Below are positions 37,501 to 47,139 of a stretch of 48,167 nucleotides of DNA, piece after piece. Source of the DNA: a virus. The stretch spans positions 1 to 48,167 of IMG/VR virus record IMGVR_UViG_3300018008_000002; one strand, written 5' to 3'. The notes beneath the pieces were generated by a model, which had not been told where the DNA came from, searched no databases, and worked only from the letters and a program-made list of their open reading frames with translations. Numbering within the stretch: position 1 is the first letter of the stretch; each line of letters starts with the position of its first letter. A program made the position numbers and the translations under genes.

Positions 37501-39323
37501 GTTCCCTCGTCTGGATTCCACACGGCTTGTTCAGGCACGTTATTTGGACGCTTGGGCACAGGCATCGCGCCAGGGGATGAGGCAGGTCGAGTGCCCCACG
37601 CCGACCTCGCTGGAATGTTGTAGGTTCTGCCAGTAGGTGTCCATGGTCCAGTCTCGGTAGGCATCCCGACCGCTCGCATCATGTTGTTGATGTATTCTCC
37701 GATTTCTTGTTGGCTGGCCTGGTCAAGCATTTCGTTGGTCTGCTTCACGACATCGAATCCCTTCAAGCCCTTCATCTCCACTTCCCGCTGAAGTATCGCG
37801 TGGAGTTCCATCTTTCGCAGACGCTTCCGCTCCTGCACTTCTGCGGAATCCCCTGGTTGCGCTTGCAGAGGGGCGAAGGCGTTAATGAGACTGAGCGATT
37901 CCTTCATAGACGGGTCTTTGCTGGCAGCGTTTACCGCTGATTCCACGCGCTTGATGTCTGCGGGGAGAATTTGACCCGCTCCGACACCCGCCCTGGAATA
38001 GAGTTCTGAAATGTCAATCTTCTCTCCGTTTCCGATGGCCTGATAGTAGGACAGGGCAGTATTGCGGCTGTTGTTTCTAGCGTTCTTCAAGTTTTCCCAA
38101 TCTTTGAATCTCTCCTCGGCCCGCTGCTCTCGCACGTCAGCACGCTCGGCTCGAACTTCGGCGCGTTGAGCGTTCAACTCTTGCCGTTCGATGCGTACAT
38201 TGGTCTGCAACATCTTTTCCAGCGATGCCGCCGTACTCTGACTTATTTGATGGGTATCCCGCAACTGCCAGATTTGCGAAAGGGACAACTTGTGCTCGTC
38301 AACTTGGGGACCGTATTTGTCCAGGTCGTCACGGTTCTGCGCCGCCTGAATTTCTTTTCGGTCTGCATCGTCGGCTCTCAAGTGATTGCGAAGTGCGTCC
38401 CCGCCCAACGTCGCGTTGATGTGATCGGGGTCGGAAGCGGGCAGCCCCTCGCGGCGGTCAACCTCTTTGATCGCTCCCTGCAAATCGAATGACCCATCGG
38501 CACGGCTATACATCTTGCGGAACTCAGGAAGTTCCTTGTCAACGAACTGCTTTACTCCTACCCTCTCCATGAAATCTGTGTTCACACGGAAAGCCGCTTC
38601 GAGCTTTTGCTTGTATTCAGCCTTCTTGTGCGAATCGAGGTCTGGATAGTGCTCGGGGTGTTGAATAAGATCATCTAGGCCAGACTTGTTATCTGCGGGA
38701 TTGGGACTGCTCGAAAATCTGTCCAGAAGTGTCTCTTGCGATGCCACGCGAAACGCATCTTTAGCGGCTTCGGCTTGCCAGCCATCCATCAACTTCGCCC
38801 GCACCGAACCATCCAAGGCGTTATTCCACTTAGCAGAAGCGGCGGCGGCACTTGCAGGGTCAACGACTTCATTCAAAAGTGCTTTGTTCAGATTGGTAAG
38901 ATGCACCTGATTTTCTTTGCCCAACAGATCGACTTGTCTCATGTTGGCCTGGTGCTCAAAGTGGGGAAGATAGCCTTGGGCAGTCAATTCAATGTCGCGC
39001 GAGGCGGGCGATTTGCCCCATTCCTGCATGATGTGGGCTACATTGTCGTTCGCTTGTTTAAGCACACCTTCCACATCGCGAGAGTTTGTAGTCTTGGCAA
39101 GATCGTCCTGCATGGCCAGATAAGCGGCATTTAGTTGGTTCTCTGCGGCGAGTTTGTCAACGTGCTCTTGCGCTTTGCGAACATAGCTCCCAATCCCGGT
39201 AGCGAGTTGCCCGAATTCTTCGCCCAGGCGTTCGACGGTCTCACCCGGTCTCGCGGCCTCTGCCGGGGACATGTACGGCTGGTTTACGGGTTGAAGGGTC
39301 GGGACTCCGGGTATCTGCGGCAT
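37479..39323 (-). CDS. Internal virion protein (614 aa)
   Basis: A helical, charged protein without Cys that has a long coiled coil around residues 375-430 (QRAEVRAERADVREQRAEER) and a Pro-rich C terminus. It lies between the small and large internal virion genes, like T7 gp15. AGGATAACTC precedes the ATG. No family signature is visible beyond this. Confidence 0.65.
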   Translation of the reverse strand: MPQIPGVPTLQPVNQPYMSPAEAARPGETVERLGEEFGQLATGIGSYVRKAQEHVDKLAAENQLNAAYLAMQDDLAKTTNSRDVEGVLKQANDNVAHIMQEWGKSPASRDIELTAQGYLPHFEHQANMRQVDLLGKENQVHLTNLNKALLNEVVDPASAAAASAKWNNALDGSVRAKLMDGWQAEAAKDAFRVASQETLLDRFSSSPNPADNKSGLDDLIQHPEHYPDLDSHKKAEYKQKLEAAFRVNTDFMERVGVKQFVDKELPEFRKMYSRADGSFDLQGAIKEVDRREGLPASDPDHINATLGGDALRNHLRADDADRKEIQAAQNRDDLDKYGPQVDEHKLSLSQIWQLRDTHQISQSTAASLEKMLQTNVRIERQELNAQRAEVRAERADVREQRAEERFKDWENLKNARNNSRNTALSYYQAIGNGEKIDISELYSRAGVGAGQILPADIKRVESAVNAASKDPSMKESLSLINAFAPLQAQPGDSAEVQERKRLRKMELHAILQREVEMKGLKGFDVVKQTNEMLDQASQQEIGEYINNMMRAVGMPTETGPWTPTGRTYNIPARSAWGTRPASSPGAMPVPKRPNNVPEQAVWNPDEGTWELPPQ

Positions 39324-39326
39324 GAG

Positions 39327-39785
39327 TTATCCTGCCAGCGGCACACCTGATGGCACAGCCTGGAATAAAGGCGCAATGCTCTTGGTCATTCCACTTAGGA
39401 ACGTACCAATTCCGCCCATTTCCCCTTGCCAAGCGGCGATCTTTCCGTAATAGCGCTGGAGATTCGCTTCCTCAGTTCCCGCTTGCTCGATTTGTTCGCC
39501 TTGCTGAGCGCCACGGGCGGAAGTGGCTGCCATGACCAGGAGGGGTGAGCCACTGGCAACATCGACTCCCGCCCGAGCGTAGGCGGAGGCTTGCTTGCCG
39601 AGCAGGGCAGAATACCTTTGCTGGCTGGCGATCATCTGCGCCTGCATGTTTTGAAGGGTTATGGTGGCGTTGTAATCGTATGCCGACTTTTCCGCTTGAC
39701 CAGCTTCGTACTGTCCGATGCCAGCGAAGAGCGAGGAAGCCACGCCCAGTCCGGCAAAAGCCCCTTGCTCATTTTGAGGCGTCAA
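39327..39785 (-). CDS. Internal virion protein, T7 gp14-like (152 aa)
   Basis: The pattern YDYNATITLQNMQAQ..ASQQRYSALLGKQ, then YARAGVDVASGSPLLVM and a GEMGGIGTFLSGM end is common in the smallest internal virion proteins of podoviruses. TTG at 39785 has GGAGG 5 nt upstream; a TTG at 39806 is also in frame. It overlaps the GNAT-like gene by 17 bp. It probably forms the first part of the ejection channel. Confidence 0.7.
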   Translation of the reverse strand: MTPQNEQGAFAGLGVASSLFAGIGQYEAGQAEKSAYDYNATITLQNMQAQMIASQQRYSALLGKQASAYARAGVDVASGSPLLVMAATSARGAQQGEQIEQAGTEEANLQRYYGKIAAWQGEMGGIGTFLSGMTKSIAPLFQAVPSGVPLAG

Positions 39786-40239
39786 GGTTGCCTCCGTTAC
39801 TGCCAAAGAATCTCGCGTACATTCGACAGGTCTCGCCGTTCGGGCCGAAATACTTCAGCGTGCCCTCGTACTCAAACCCAAGGTGCTCGAAGAGAGCAAT
39901 CGACACGCCGTCCGCTGCCACAGCTTGAACTCTCACAAATTCCTTCTCGGTCGCCATCTCTGGGAGCATCTTTTTCAAAATCCCGAAGCAGGTTTTATAG
40001 TGCTGTCGAAAGAACGGCGTGGGCAATATCCACGCTTCGCCCCGATGCCATTCCAGATTTACAATCCCGCCCGCGAAGACCGGCTCGCCATCGTCCAGCA
40101 GGCAGTACGCCGCACTCCCTGGAGAAAAGTAAGCGCGCGCTAACTGGTCGGGCTTCATCGGGTCGGCGAATGGGCGAGTGGACCCGTTCAGCAATCTCAA
40201 CAGGTGCACCGGCTCCAAGACGACCGTTTCGAGGCTCAT
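39769..40239 (-). CDS. GNAT-like virion protein (156 aa)
   Basis: A GNAT acetyltransferase-like fold is suggested by VQAVAADGVSIALFEHLGFEYEGT (a typical beta-alpha segment before the end) and by the YCLLDDGEPVFAGGIV strand. GNAT-like proteins are often encoded between tail tubular B and the internal virion genes. The acetyl-CoA motif is not clear. ATG at 40239 has no strong ribosome site. Confidence 0.65.
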   Translation of the reverse strand: MSLETVVLEPVHLLRLLNGSTRPFADPMKPDQLARAYFSPGSAAYCLLDDGEPVFAGGIVNLEWHRGEAWILPTPFFRQHYKTCFGILKKMLPEMATEKEFVRVQAVAADGVSIALFEHLGFEYEGTLKYFGPNGETCRMYARFFGSNGGNLDASK

Positions 40240-40251
40240 ATCATAGCACTT

Positions 40252-43071
40252 TCAATCCGGGTTGTAGCTGAGCCTCATTACGAGGCCCCGCAGCGTGAAC
40301 GGTAAGGGCTCACTCTGCGTGATAATAAAAGCGCTTTCGTCCGTCCAATCCGCGTCGATGTCGCGCGTCACTTCCAGCGTGGCCATTCCTGGCCCTTTGC
40401 CGAGCGAACCCGGCCCGGAAATAATAGGATACATGTGCGCGGGATCTACTCCGAACTTTCCGCCCATGCTCTGATACATCGAGATCGTCACGCGGTCAAG
40501 TTTTTGTTTCATGCCGCGCGTGGTGGCCGAGGGGGAACTGAGGACCGGATTCGTAGGCTGGACTGTGACCGTATACGGAATGCCAATCGTTATCAGGTTG
40601 CAGTAATACGCGAAAGTTACAGCGTCGGCGGTCACTAGGGTAGGTGGCAGAATCAGCGCACTGTCTCCCACGGCCACCACGTTCTCGCCCAAGAGGTAAC
40701 TCATGCCGGTCACTTCGTTCGTTACCTGCATCACCGTACCGCCGCTGACATAGGATGACCACAATGAAGTGTCCATGCCTACAAGCTCAAACGTGTCGCC
40801 AGAGACGCCCGTAACCGTGTACGCCTGAGTTTTGTCTTGGTTGATGCTCTGGTCGCCAGAAGGAGCCGCCATGCCGTTCACGCCGGCAATCTGTATAGTC
40901 CGTCCGTTCACAAAGTCGTGCCCCGGCGCGGTCACTACGCACGGATTCCCGTTGCTAATTTCCGTAATGTTGAATGGTCCCGACCCTTGCCACTGCTGGC
41001 CGCAATGCACAAAAAAGGCGTTCGAGAGTTGGCCGAAGAGTTCTTGCGGCATAAAATACTCGAAATATCTTTGCGTCACCCCGTTGATGGTGCGATTCAC
41101 CACCACAGCAAGTTGGTCCTCTTCGCCGTCGCCAGTAATGACCGCAGCCGATTCGATGACTCCTCCCTCCGGCAGCATGTTCACTCGAAACCACGCGAAC
41201 ACCTGGTCTTGCTGATTGAAGACCAAGCCGATAAGTTGGCCATCGGCCCGGACAGCCCAGAAAATCGGGTAAGGTTCAATCTGCACGGCGGTTTGGACAA
41301 TGCCCGACTGGGCAGCCGAAGGCCCCTTAGTGATGTCCCGATTCAACCGCGTCAAATCGAAGTTGTCCCATTGGTTCGTCACAAAGTTATAAATCAGCAC
41401 CACCACGATTCGAGCGGAACGGCTCACAAAGATCGTGTAATCCCCGATCATTTGCGGCTCAAGTCGGCTCACTCCCCAAGTGGATTGCTTCGCGGCATTC
41501 ACACTTGTTTGGCTCAGGGACTCTCCGTTCGCTCCTACCATCGTCCAAATGCCGCCCGCGCTTCCTAAGAGCAAGGCGTTCGGAGTACCGATCATATTGA
41601 GAATCTGGTCCAGCTTGTTCGATACTAAGGTAAACTGGATCGCATAATCCTCTTCGGTAGGATCGCAAATGAAGTCAGGGTAATCGTCCTGCACACTGCC
41701 GTTCATCTGCGTCGGAGTATCGTCTGCACCCGCCAAACAGAAGCGCTCTTGGTACAAGGTGCAGCAAGCCGGAAAGTTCCCGGCAGTGTTGAAAAGCGGG
41801 TTAACGGGCACAGCAAAACCGCCACCTTGATACGCGAGAAATCCGGTTGAATTTATCAGCCCGCTGAGTGTGATGGCAGTTACCTGAGCCCCGAGAGTTT
41901 TTCCGAGAACAACAAATTGAACGTCGTCTCCGACGTTGTAGCCGGTGCCAGGATTGCCGACAGAAATTGAGGTTATGACCCAAATGGACCCGTAAACGTG
42001 TTGAGATTGGACAATGACCGTCAGGCTAGACCCTATACCTCCCGTGGTGGCATAAGTTCCCGCTGGGTCAGAGAGAAAACTGGCCCCTGTTGGGCCTGAC
42101 AAGGATGCGACTGGGCCAGTTCCACTTGCGCCAAGGGGCAAAAGATTGAACGTATACCCGGCACTGGTGTAGGCTTCATTGGCGACAATGAATTGTCCCT
42201 CGTTAAGCTCGACCATGCCAGAGCATCCGTTGATGTAGATTCGCTGCCCATTGGCTAAGCCGGGACCGCTGGGAGAAAGCGTCACCACTGCGGGATTCGC
42301 TTGGCTAATGTTGGTGATGTATTGACCAAGAGCACTGTAGCCGGTCTTTACGACGCCTTCTGTGCCATAGAGTGCCAACTGGCTGTAAGTCCAACTGGTA
42401 GCGGACAGACGGTTGATTGAGGCGGGAGGATAAAGCGGATGCACGATGTAGAGCACATCGGCGCTCTGCGTGGATACATCGAGATCAAACAGGTCGGCAT
42501 CGGCATAGGGTGTTGGAATCTCAATCGGCGCGCCTCCACTGACAGCCAACCCGAGCGGCCAACTCCCTTCAGTCGTCACTTCCCAAATGCGGACCAGTTG
42601 TTGAGAGAACTCCAGTATCGCACCTTGCTCCGTCGAAAACTGAAACGGCACCAAGCGGCTCCGGCCACTGCTCGCCGTCATCATCTGCTCGATGGCTACT
42701 GTCTGCGAAGGGCTGATTGTGTAATTGCCAAGCCCTCCAGTGCCCGTGCCGAATGCGCTTATCGTGGTCCCTGCCTCGACCCCAACCCCAACAATTGTCT
42801 GGCCTACTTGCAGGACTCCGTATTTGACCGCGGTAACGGTGAGGGTCGTTCCTGCAATGGACCCGGTGAACATCGAGCCACCCAGAGCCGTCGCCCCGCC
42901 GAAATACGTCCCCGGCATCTTCTTGGCTCCGCCTTCCACCAAAGGAAGAGCGTTCTCAAGGATGCGGCAAGCCGACTTGTACTTGGTCAAATCCTCCCGC
43001 ATCCCGGAAATCAGTTCGCTGACTTCGCCAGAATTAAAGGAATTAACGGCGGGATAGGTTTTTGGAGGCAT
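40252..43071 (-). CDS. Tail tubular protein B (gp12-like) (939 aa)
   Basis: The N terminus ([18 protein letters not shown], then [19 protein letters not shown]) is the recognition pattern of T7 gp12-like tail nozzle proteins. A beta domain (residues about 65-125, [13 protein letters not shown]...[10 protein letters not shown]) is inserted early and has a relative in the 259-aa protein. The body is beta-rich. ATG at 43071 is preceded by a 16-bp parS-like sequence, not a good ribosome site. It forms the tail tip with tail tubular A. Confidence 0.88.
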   Translation of the reverse strand: MPPKTYPAVNSFNSGEVSELISGMREDLTKYKSACRILENALPLVEGGAKKMPGTYFGGATALGGSMFTGSIAGTTLTVTAVKYGVLQVGQTIVGVGVEAGTTISAFGTGTGGLGNYTISPSQTVAIEQMMTASSGRSRLVPFQFSTEQGAILEFSQQLVRIWEVTTEGSWPLGLAVSGGAPIEIPTPYADADLFDLDVSTQSADVLYIVHPLYPPASINRLSATSWTYSQLALYGTEGVVKTGYSALGQYITNISQANPAVVTLSPSGPGLANGQRIYINGCSGMVELNEGQFIVANEAYTSAGYTFNLLPLGASGTGPVASLSGPTGASFLSDPAGTYATTGGIGSSLTVIVQSQHVYGSIWVITSISVGNPGTGYNVGDDVQFVVLGKTLGAQVTAITLSGLINSTGFLAYQGGGFAVPVNPLFNTAGNFPACCTLYQERFCLAGADDTPTQMNGSVQDDYPDFICDPTEEDYAIQFTLVSNKLDQILNMIGTPNALLLGSAGGIWTMVGANGESLSQTSVNAAKQSTWGVSRLEPQMIGDYTIFVSRSARIVVVLIYNFVTNQWDNFDLTRLNRDITKGPSAAQSGIVQTAVQIEPYPIFWAVRADGQLIGLVFNQQDQVFAWFRVNMLPEGGVIESAAVITGDGEEDQLAVVVNRTINGVTQRYFEYFMPQELFGQLSNAFFVHCGQQWQGSGPFNITEISNGNPCVVTAPGHDFVNGRTIQIAGVNGMAAPSGDQSINQDKTQAYTVTGVSGDTFELVGMDTSLWSSYVSGGTVMQVTNEVTGMSYLLGENVVAVGDSALILPPTLVTADAVTFAYYCNLITIGIPYTVTVQPTNPVLSSPSATTRGMKQKLDRVTISMYQSMGGKFGVDPAHMYPIISGPGSLGKGPGMATLEVTRDIDADWTDESAFIITQSEPLPFTLRGLVMRLSYNPD

Positions 43072-43074
43072 CAA

Positions 43075-43090
43075 TGTTCCACGTGAAACA
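43075..43090. other. parS: parS-like centromere sequence
   Basis: TGTTCCACGTGAAACA occupies 16 of the 19 bases between the tail tubular A stop (43091) and the tail tubular B ATG (43071). It matches the bacterial chromosomal parS consensus TGTTNCACGTGAAACA at every defined position. Chromosomal ParB binds such sites and loads by CTP-dependent sliding. No ParA or ParB gene is recognised in the phage. The match is seen; the function is inference. Confidence 0.7.
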
Positions 43091-43840
43091 TTACCAGTTC
43101 ATCCAGCGGCCGGCACGCTCCCACGACTCGCTTCCGGCCTCATCCTTAGAGAAATCCATCGTTTCGTTCTGTGCTTCCGCGCTGTTAAGAGCGTCCTTGT
43201 ACATTTCCATAGCTGTCTGGAATTTGTTCCCCTTATCTTCCGTCACGGCCACCACAAGCTCCGCTGCCAGACGCCACCCGAGGCAGTTTACGAATCCGGG
43301 CATGAGTTGGGTGTAATCACTGATAAGCGGGATGTACGTAATCATGGCGGGACCGTCCCAGCCGCCATAATTCGTCAGAGCGTAGCGTCCAGCCGGAAAC
43401 GGCCCCGGATACGGTACAGGAGGAATGGTCAGGGGAGATTGCCAGCCTGCCGTCAGGGTCTCGATTTTGAACGTGGTGTTGTGAGGCCAGAACGGGGGAT
43501 CGTCGCGGTGATACCAGCCTTCGCCTTCCGGCCCCCATCCCCAGTACCAGTGATGGTGGTCACGCGCGAGTTTCTGAGGCCGCACGAAACGGAGGAAATC
43601 GGCCGGCAAAGCCCATGCGTGTTTGAAGGTGTACAGGGGAATGATTGGACTGAGTTGGAGTGGGGCACGAGTTTTGGCAAATTTCCAGTCCCGCTCCGAC
43701 AATACCTCTTGAAACACAGCATCCCACACGGCCAACACTTTGACCGCGTTCGGGTTGTCTTCGTTGATGTCGGTGATTTGGCCGCGTGCGCCGATGCGGC
43801 CGAGGGCTAAGTTGGAGATTCCACTTTGAGAATAATTCAT
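43091..43840 (-). CDS. Tail tubular protein A (gp11-like) (249 aa)
   Basis: The N terminus [20 protein letters not shown] and the [19 protein letters not shown] stretch are the gp11-like tail adaptor pattern. Family members bridge portal and nozzle. A AGGGGG ribosome site lies in a hairpin (43843-43864). It lies directly upstream of tail tubular B, as in T7. Confidence 0.88.
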   Translation of the reverse strand: MNYSQSGISNLALGRIGARGQITDINEDNPNAVKVLAVWDAVFQEVLSERDWKFAKTRAPLQLSPIIPLYTFKHAWALPADFLRFVRPQKLARDHHHWYWGWGPEGEGWYHRDDPPFWPHNTTFKIETLTAGWQSPLTIPPVPYPGPFPAGRYALTNYGGWDGPAMITYIPLISDYTQLMPGFVNCLGWRLAAELVVAVTEDKGNKFQTAMEMYKDALNSAEAQNETMDFSKDEAGSESWERAGRWMNW

Positions 43841-43842
43841 CC

Positions 43843-43864
43843 GGCCCCCTACGCAGGGGGGGCC
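43843..43864 (-). promoter_or_regulatory. Hairpin sequestering the tail tubular A ribosome site
   Basis: GGCCCCCT (43843-43850) and AGGGGGGGCC (43855-43864) can pair over 8 bp with two bulged bases and an ACGC loop. On the minus strand the right arm holds the AGGGGG ribosome site of tail tubular A, so the fold should limit its translation. It also overlaps the end of the zinc-finger gene. Confidence 0.5.
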
Positions 43865-44397
43865 TGCGCCATTTCCTCACTCGCTGCTGGAGCGACGGGT
43901 TCAGATGGAGTTCTTTCCAAAGGCCGCTCCGTAAATGGTGCCCCTGGACAACTCGGCTTGTGCTTCGTCAGCACGTTGACGTTAGGGAATTCCTGGCCGC
44001 AGCCTTTACAGTGGATGGGTACAAGCCCTCTTAGATCACCGGCTGCATTCAAGCCTGTCGGCACTTCCTCGACTTCCGGCTCGGGTTCAGGCTCGGGTTT
44101 CGGGAGAGTCTTTTTGTGCTCTTGTCGGGTATGAGTTCCCAAGAGATTCAGAGTCTCGAAACGAGCCCCGCAGTCCGAGCAGAAATAGAGCCCGGACGCG
44201 GGGTCGTTCGCAGCGACGCGGTCGAACTGAAAGACGAATTGCCGCATCTGGGTTTTCAGATCGGCGAGCTTTCGATGTGCGGGGTTCTCCAAGTCAAGCT
44301 CGTACAGTCCCCCAGGCAACGGCCCGCCATCAGGAACGTACAAGCGGGACTGAGTGCTATCCCACGCCCGCTGAATGCACTTCGCTTGAACCATCAT
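43849..44397 (-). CDS. Virion-operon protein with two C2H2-like zinc fingers (182 aa)
   Basis: A first finger C-x2-C-x12-H-x4-H (YFCSDCGARFETLNLLGTH, then RQEH) and a second C-x2-C...H-x4-C (CKGCGQEFPNVNVLTKHKPSC) are separated by a Pro/Glu-rich linker (PKPEPEPEPEVEEV). The N terminus is helical. It lies between the capsid block and tail tubular A, where a head-completion or connector protein would be expected. I chose ATG at 44397, one base after the previous stop, with GGAG upstream. Confidence 0.7.
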   Translation of the reverse strand: MMVQAKCIQRAWDSTQSRLYVPDGGPLPGGLYELDLENPAHRKLADLKTQMRQFVFQFDRVAANDPASGLYFCSDCGARFETLNLLGTHTRQEHKKTLPKPEPEPEPEVEEVPTGLNAAGDLRGLVPIHCKGCGQEFPNVNVLTKHKPSCPGAPFTERPLERTPSEPVAPAASEEMAQAPPA

Positions 44398-44398
44398 T

Positions 44399-45178
44399 CT
44401 ACTGTTCTCCGCCAGTCTTCGGCCCGAACCAGGCCACGATGCGACCGCCAAAATTGACGACGGAGGCGGTCGGCAGGTTCGTCCAGAGGAATTGCAGAAA
44501 CTCTAGGACGGCTACCAGTGGCACTGGAATGAAGTAATGCGCTCCGGCCACCTCAAGTTGAGCATTCGTGAAAGTCCGGCTGGCAATCACAGTCGTCGCG
44601 CCAGTGGCCGCCCCGCTCTGGACATCTACCCTAGCCCCTGTAGTGCTTGTCCCAGGGTAGCAGCCGGCAGTGATGATGATGTGAACGCCCATCTCCACTC
44701 CGCCGTCTCCCACAACTTCAGGAGGGAAGGTATAACCCTTCTCGGTCAACGATGGGAATTCAGGAAGCCACGGATAGCTCCCGCCGCTCGCTGGAGCCCC
44801 GAAGTCGAGTTCGAGGTTGCTCTCTTGCGCGGCGCCGCCAACTCCGATGAGGTCGCCCATAAGAGGCGGCGTGGCCAAGATCGTTGCGCTATTCGAGAGT
44901 TGCGGATTGCTGACCACGTAGGTGCCGACTCCGTTGATGGCGCTGATTGAGGTAATCGAGGTCACAACAGTCGGAGGATTCGTGGCGGTCACGGCAGAGA
45001 TGTTGACTCCGGTAAGCACATCCCCGACCAAGAGTGCGGCTCCGGCTGCGCCCGCCGTGATAGTCAAGACCCCGGTGGTGGCGATGGAGCCGGTCAACGA
45101 TTTCGCGGTACTGGTAATCGGCCCGGAAGCTGAAGACCCAGTTCCGTGAAGGTAAAGCAAAGCGTCTGTTACTGGCAT
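44399..45178 (-). CDS. Head decoration/structural protein with beta domain (259 aa)
   Basis: Residues about 28-105 are a beta domain with GSIATTGVLTITAGA, VGDVLTGVNISAV and GVGTYVVS patterns, like the insert in tail tubular B. The C-terminal half is also beta-rich and ends in a helix. The position next to the major capsid gene suggests a decoration or head protein. GGGAGATGAGACT precedes the ATG. Confidence 0.7.
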   Translation of the reverse strand: MPVTDALLYLHGTGSSASGPITSTAKSLTGSIATTGVLTITAGAAGAALLVGDVLTGVNISAVTATNPPTVVTSITSISAINGVGTYVVSNPQLSNSATILATPPLMGDLIGVGGAAQESNLELDFGAPASGGSYPWLPEFPSLTEKGYTFPPEVVGDGGVEMGVHIIITAGCYPGTSTTGARVDVQSGAATGATTVIASRTFTNAQLEVAGAHYFIPVPLVAVLEFLQFLWTNLPTASVVNFGGRIVAWFGPKTGGEQ

Positions 45179-45191
45179 AGTCTCATCTCCC

Positions 45192-46238
45192 TTAACTCAG
45201 TACCGTTTCGGTGGACAGAATTTTTTCCGCCGTGTAGATCGGGATATTCTGGAATTTGGTCACGGACCTGCCGAACACGTCCGTCTCGCCAGAAGTGAAG
45301 TTGGTATAGGCATTGATCTTCTGGACGGTCGCGCGCTGGTCGATCTGCGTTTTCAGATCGCGGTTGACGAAAATCGCCGTTGTCCCACTCTCGCCGAATC
45401 GAGGCAGCCGGTTCTTCGCAGCAATGAAAATGTTCTCATCGAAATTGTTGGCAGAGAGCATGGTGGGATTGATGTTGCAGATTCGCTGGACGCAACGCTC
45501 GTCTCCAATCTGGATGCCAACGTACCAGCGCAACAGAGTGCGAAAAACTTGGTACAGATAATTGGAGCCGACAGACCCGGTGCCGGCCGAAAGTTCTTTG
45601 GTAAATTCTCCCAAGTCCCGCACGCTGAGTCCCGCCGGAGTGTTCGGCGGGTAAATCCCGTAAAACGATTCAGGGCTGAATTCGATCATCCACGCGCTCG
45701 TCACGTTGCCCGATGAAGCTCCGCCATTCCAAACGTTCGGCACCCAGGAGGTGTCGCCGTTGGGATAGGACTCAAGATTGTTGAAACGAGTGGCGAGCCC
45801 GTTGAAGGCTCCGGGATTTTGGGTGAGGTTGCCGTAAATCACCGTGGATTCGATGAGTTGAAACAGGCCCTCGATGTGATTCATGTCCTGGTCGGAGCGC
45901 CAGACATTCGGCTGGTTCTGGATTTCCCACAAGTCCTTGTCCACTTCGGAGTAGTCCTCGAACAAGGCGATGGGGTCCGAGAGCGGGACATTCTTCGAGG
46001 CCGTAGCCTTGATGCCCTCATTCCACCGGCGCGTGCTGGCCACAGGCAGTGAGTCCGTGCGCGTGGCGATATTCGAGAGGATGTTGTTGCTGGGCACCAT
46101 CGGCAGCATCTTGATGAACGGCGTCATCCGGTCCAAGATGCGGGCGGGGATCACGAACTGCGCCCTCGCGTCTGTAGACGAATAGTTGTTGATGATGTCG
46201 TAAAACGTGGAATAGCCCAACTGTGAAATGTCGGCCAT
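45192..46238 (-). CDS. Major capsid protein (348 aa)
   Basis: The position after the scaffold-like gene, the size and the HK97-like features (long N-terminal arm, ITRW-free body, internal RNFLSL-type strands, a C-terminal VFGRSVTKFQNIPIYTAEKI) suggest the capsid protein of BPP-1-like podoviruses. The segments ARILDRMTPFIKMLPM and STRRWNEGIKA are typical. AGGAGAATCGCC precedes the ATG at 46238. Confidence 0.82.
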   Translation of the reverse strand: MADISQLGYSTFYDIINNYSSTDARAQFVIPARILDRMTPFIKMLPMVPSNNILSNIATRTDSLPVASTRRWNEGIKATASKNVPLSDPIALFEDYSEVDKDLWEIQNQPNVWRSDQDMNHIEGLFQLIESTVIYGNLTQNPGAFNGLATRFNNLESYPNGDTSWVPNVWNGGASSGNVTSAWMIEFSPESFYGIYPPNTPAGLSVRDLGEFTKELSAGTGSVGSNYLYQVFRTLLRWYVGIQIGDERCVQRICNINPTMLSANNFDENIFIAAKNRLPRFGESGTTAIFVNRDLKTQIDQRATVQKINAYTNFTSGETDVFGRSVTKFQNIPIYTAEKILSTETVLS

Positions 46239-46249
46239 GGCGATTCTCC

Positions 46250-46978
46250 TTAAACCTTATTGGGCGGAGCGGGGCTCTTGTCGTAGGTGATGAAGGTCCT
46301 TTCCTTCCCGGTCACACGACTTGCCGCTGATTGCGGCGAGCGGTCCTCTCCGGTCAGGGCAGCGACTTTGAGAAGCAGCCTTATCGCGTCGAAACGGTAT
46401 TCAGCCGTTCCGTTCGCAAAGCTCTTGTCAAACTCTTTGCCCAGGTGTTTGTTGTAAACACGTTTCGCCAGTTCCACGTTGGCATCGAACTTGTCGCCCA
46501 ATTCGGTTCGGAGTTTCGATTCAGCCTCGGCAACTTCGTTCTTCCGGCCTTCGTTATAGGAATCGACCATCTTCTGAAGTTGCCCATTCCACTGCGCGCT
46601 CAAACTCTTGGCTTGGGCTTTCGTCAAGCCCAGGGAATGAAATTGCTGTTTCCAAAACCCCGTCCACTCAGGAGCGTTCTTGTCCTCGCCGTCGAACTCG
46701 TAGTCCGCAGCTTTTTCCGGCCTACCCAATGCGTTGTAGTAGATTCCCTTTTCCTCGTCGGTCGCGTTATCCGGCAGTCTGGGTATGAAGTCTTTCAGCT
46801 TAGCCTCGGCGTCAGTCAGCTTCGTTGCCGTGTCAAGATGGGCTTTCGCAAAATCCCCCACGGTCTTGAACGACTTGAAAGTTTCATTTTGCTTGAGGTC
46901 GTCTGGAAGACCCGCACGCCATCCCAAGGATTCCGTCGTCGTTGACTCAGAGGTCGTAGTGGTGGCCGTTTCAGGCAT
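46250..46978 (-). CDS. Scaffolding-like protein (242 aa)
   Basis: An N-terminal Thr/Ser-rich stretch and a helical, Lys/Glu/Ala-rich body with a Gln-rich middle (ETFKSFKTVGDFAKAHLD, AEAKLKDF) are typical of scaffolds. It lies directly before the capsid gene and would be removed or released at maturation. The ATG at 46978 has GGGAG at about -16; a start 33 bp upstream at 47011 is possible. Confidence 0.7.
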   Translation of the reverse strand: MPETATTTTSESTTTESLGWRAGLPDDLKQNETFKSFKTVGDFAKAHLDTATKLTDAEAKLKDFIPRLPDNATDEEKGIYYNALGRPEKAADYEFDGEDKNAPEWTGFWKQQFHSLGLTKAQAKSLSAQWNGQLQKMVDSYNEGRKNEVAEAESKLRTELGDKFDANVELAKRVYNKHLGKEFDKSFANGTAEYRFDAIRLLLKVAALTGEDRSPQSAASRVTGKERTFITYDKSPAPPNKV

Positions 46979-47067
46979 TACTTGTCTTTCTCCCTTTGCA
47001 GTTTTCTCCACTCCACAACCAATCGCAAGTACAAACAGGCGCGAGCAATAAAATTACATGGCAGGAC

Positions 47068-47096
47068 TTGACAGAAGCCGTGAGACATGGTACGGT
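47068..47096 (+). promoter_or_regulatory. Sigma70-type promoter for the plus-strand island
   Basis: TTGACA (47068-47073), a 17-bp spacer and TACGGT (47091-47096) lie 43 nt before the ATG at 47140. The -35 is perfect and the -10 is moderate. It drives the three-gene island ending at 47884. Confidence 0.6.
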
Positions 47097-47139
47097 TCGG
47101 TGAATAGCGGTAAACTTTGGGAATGGGGAAGGAAAGAAA

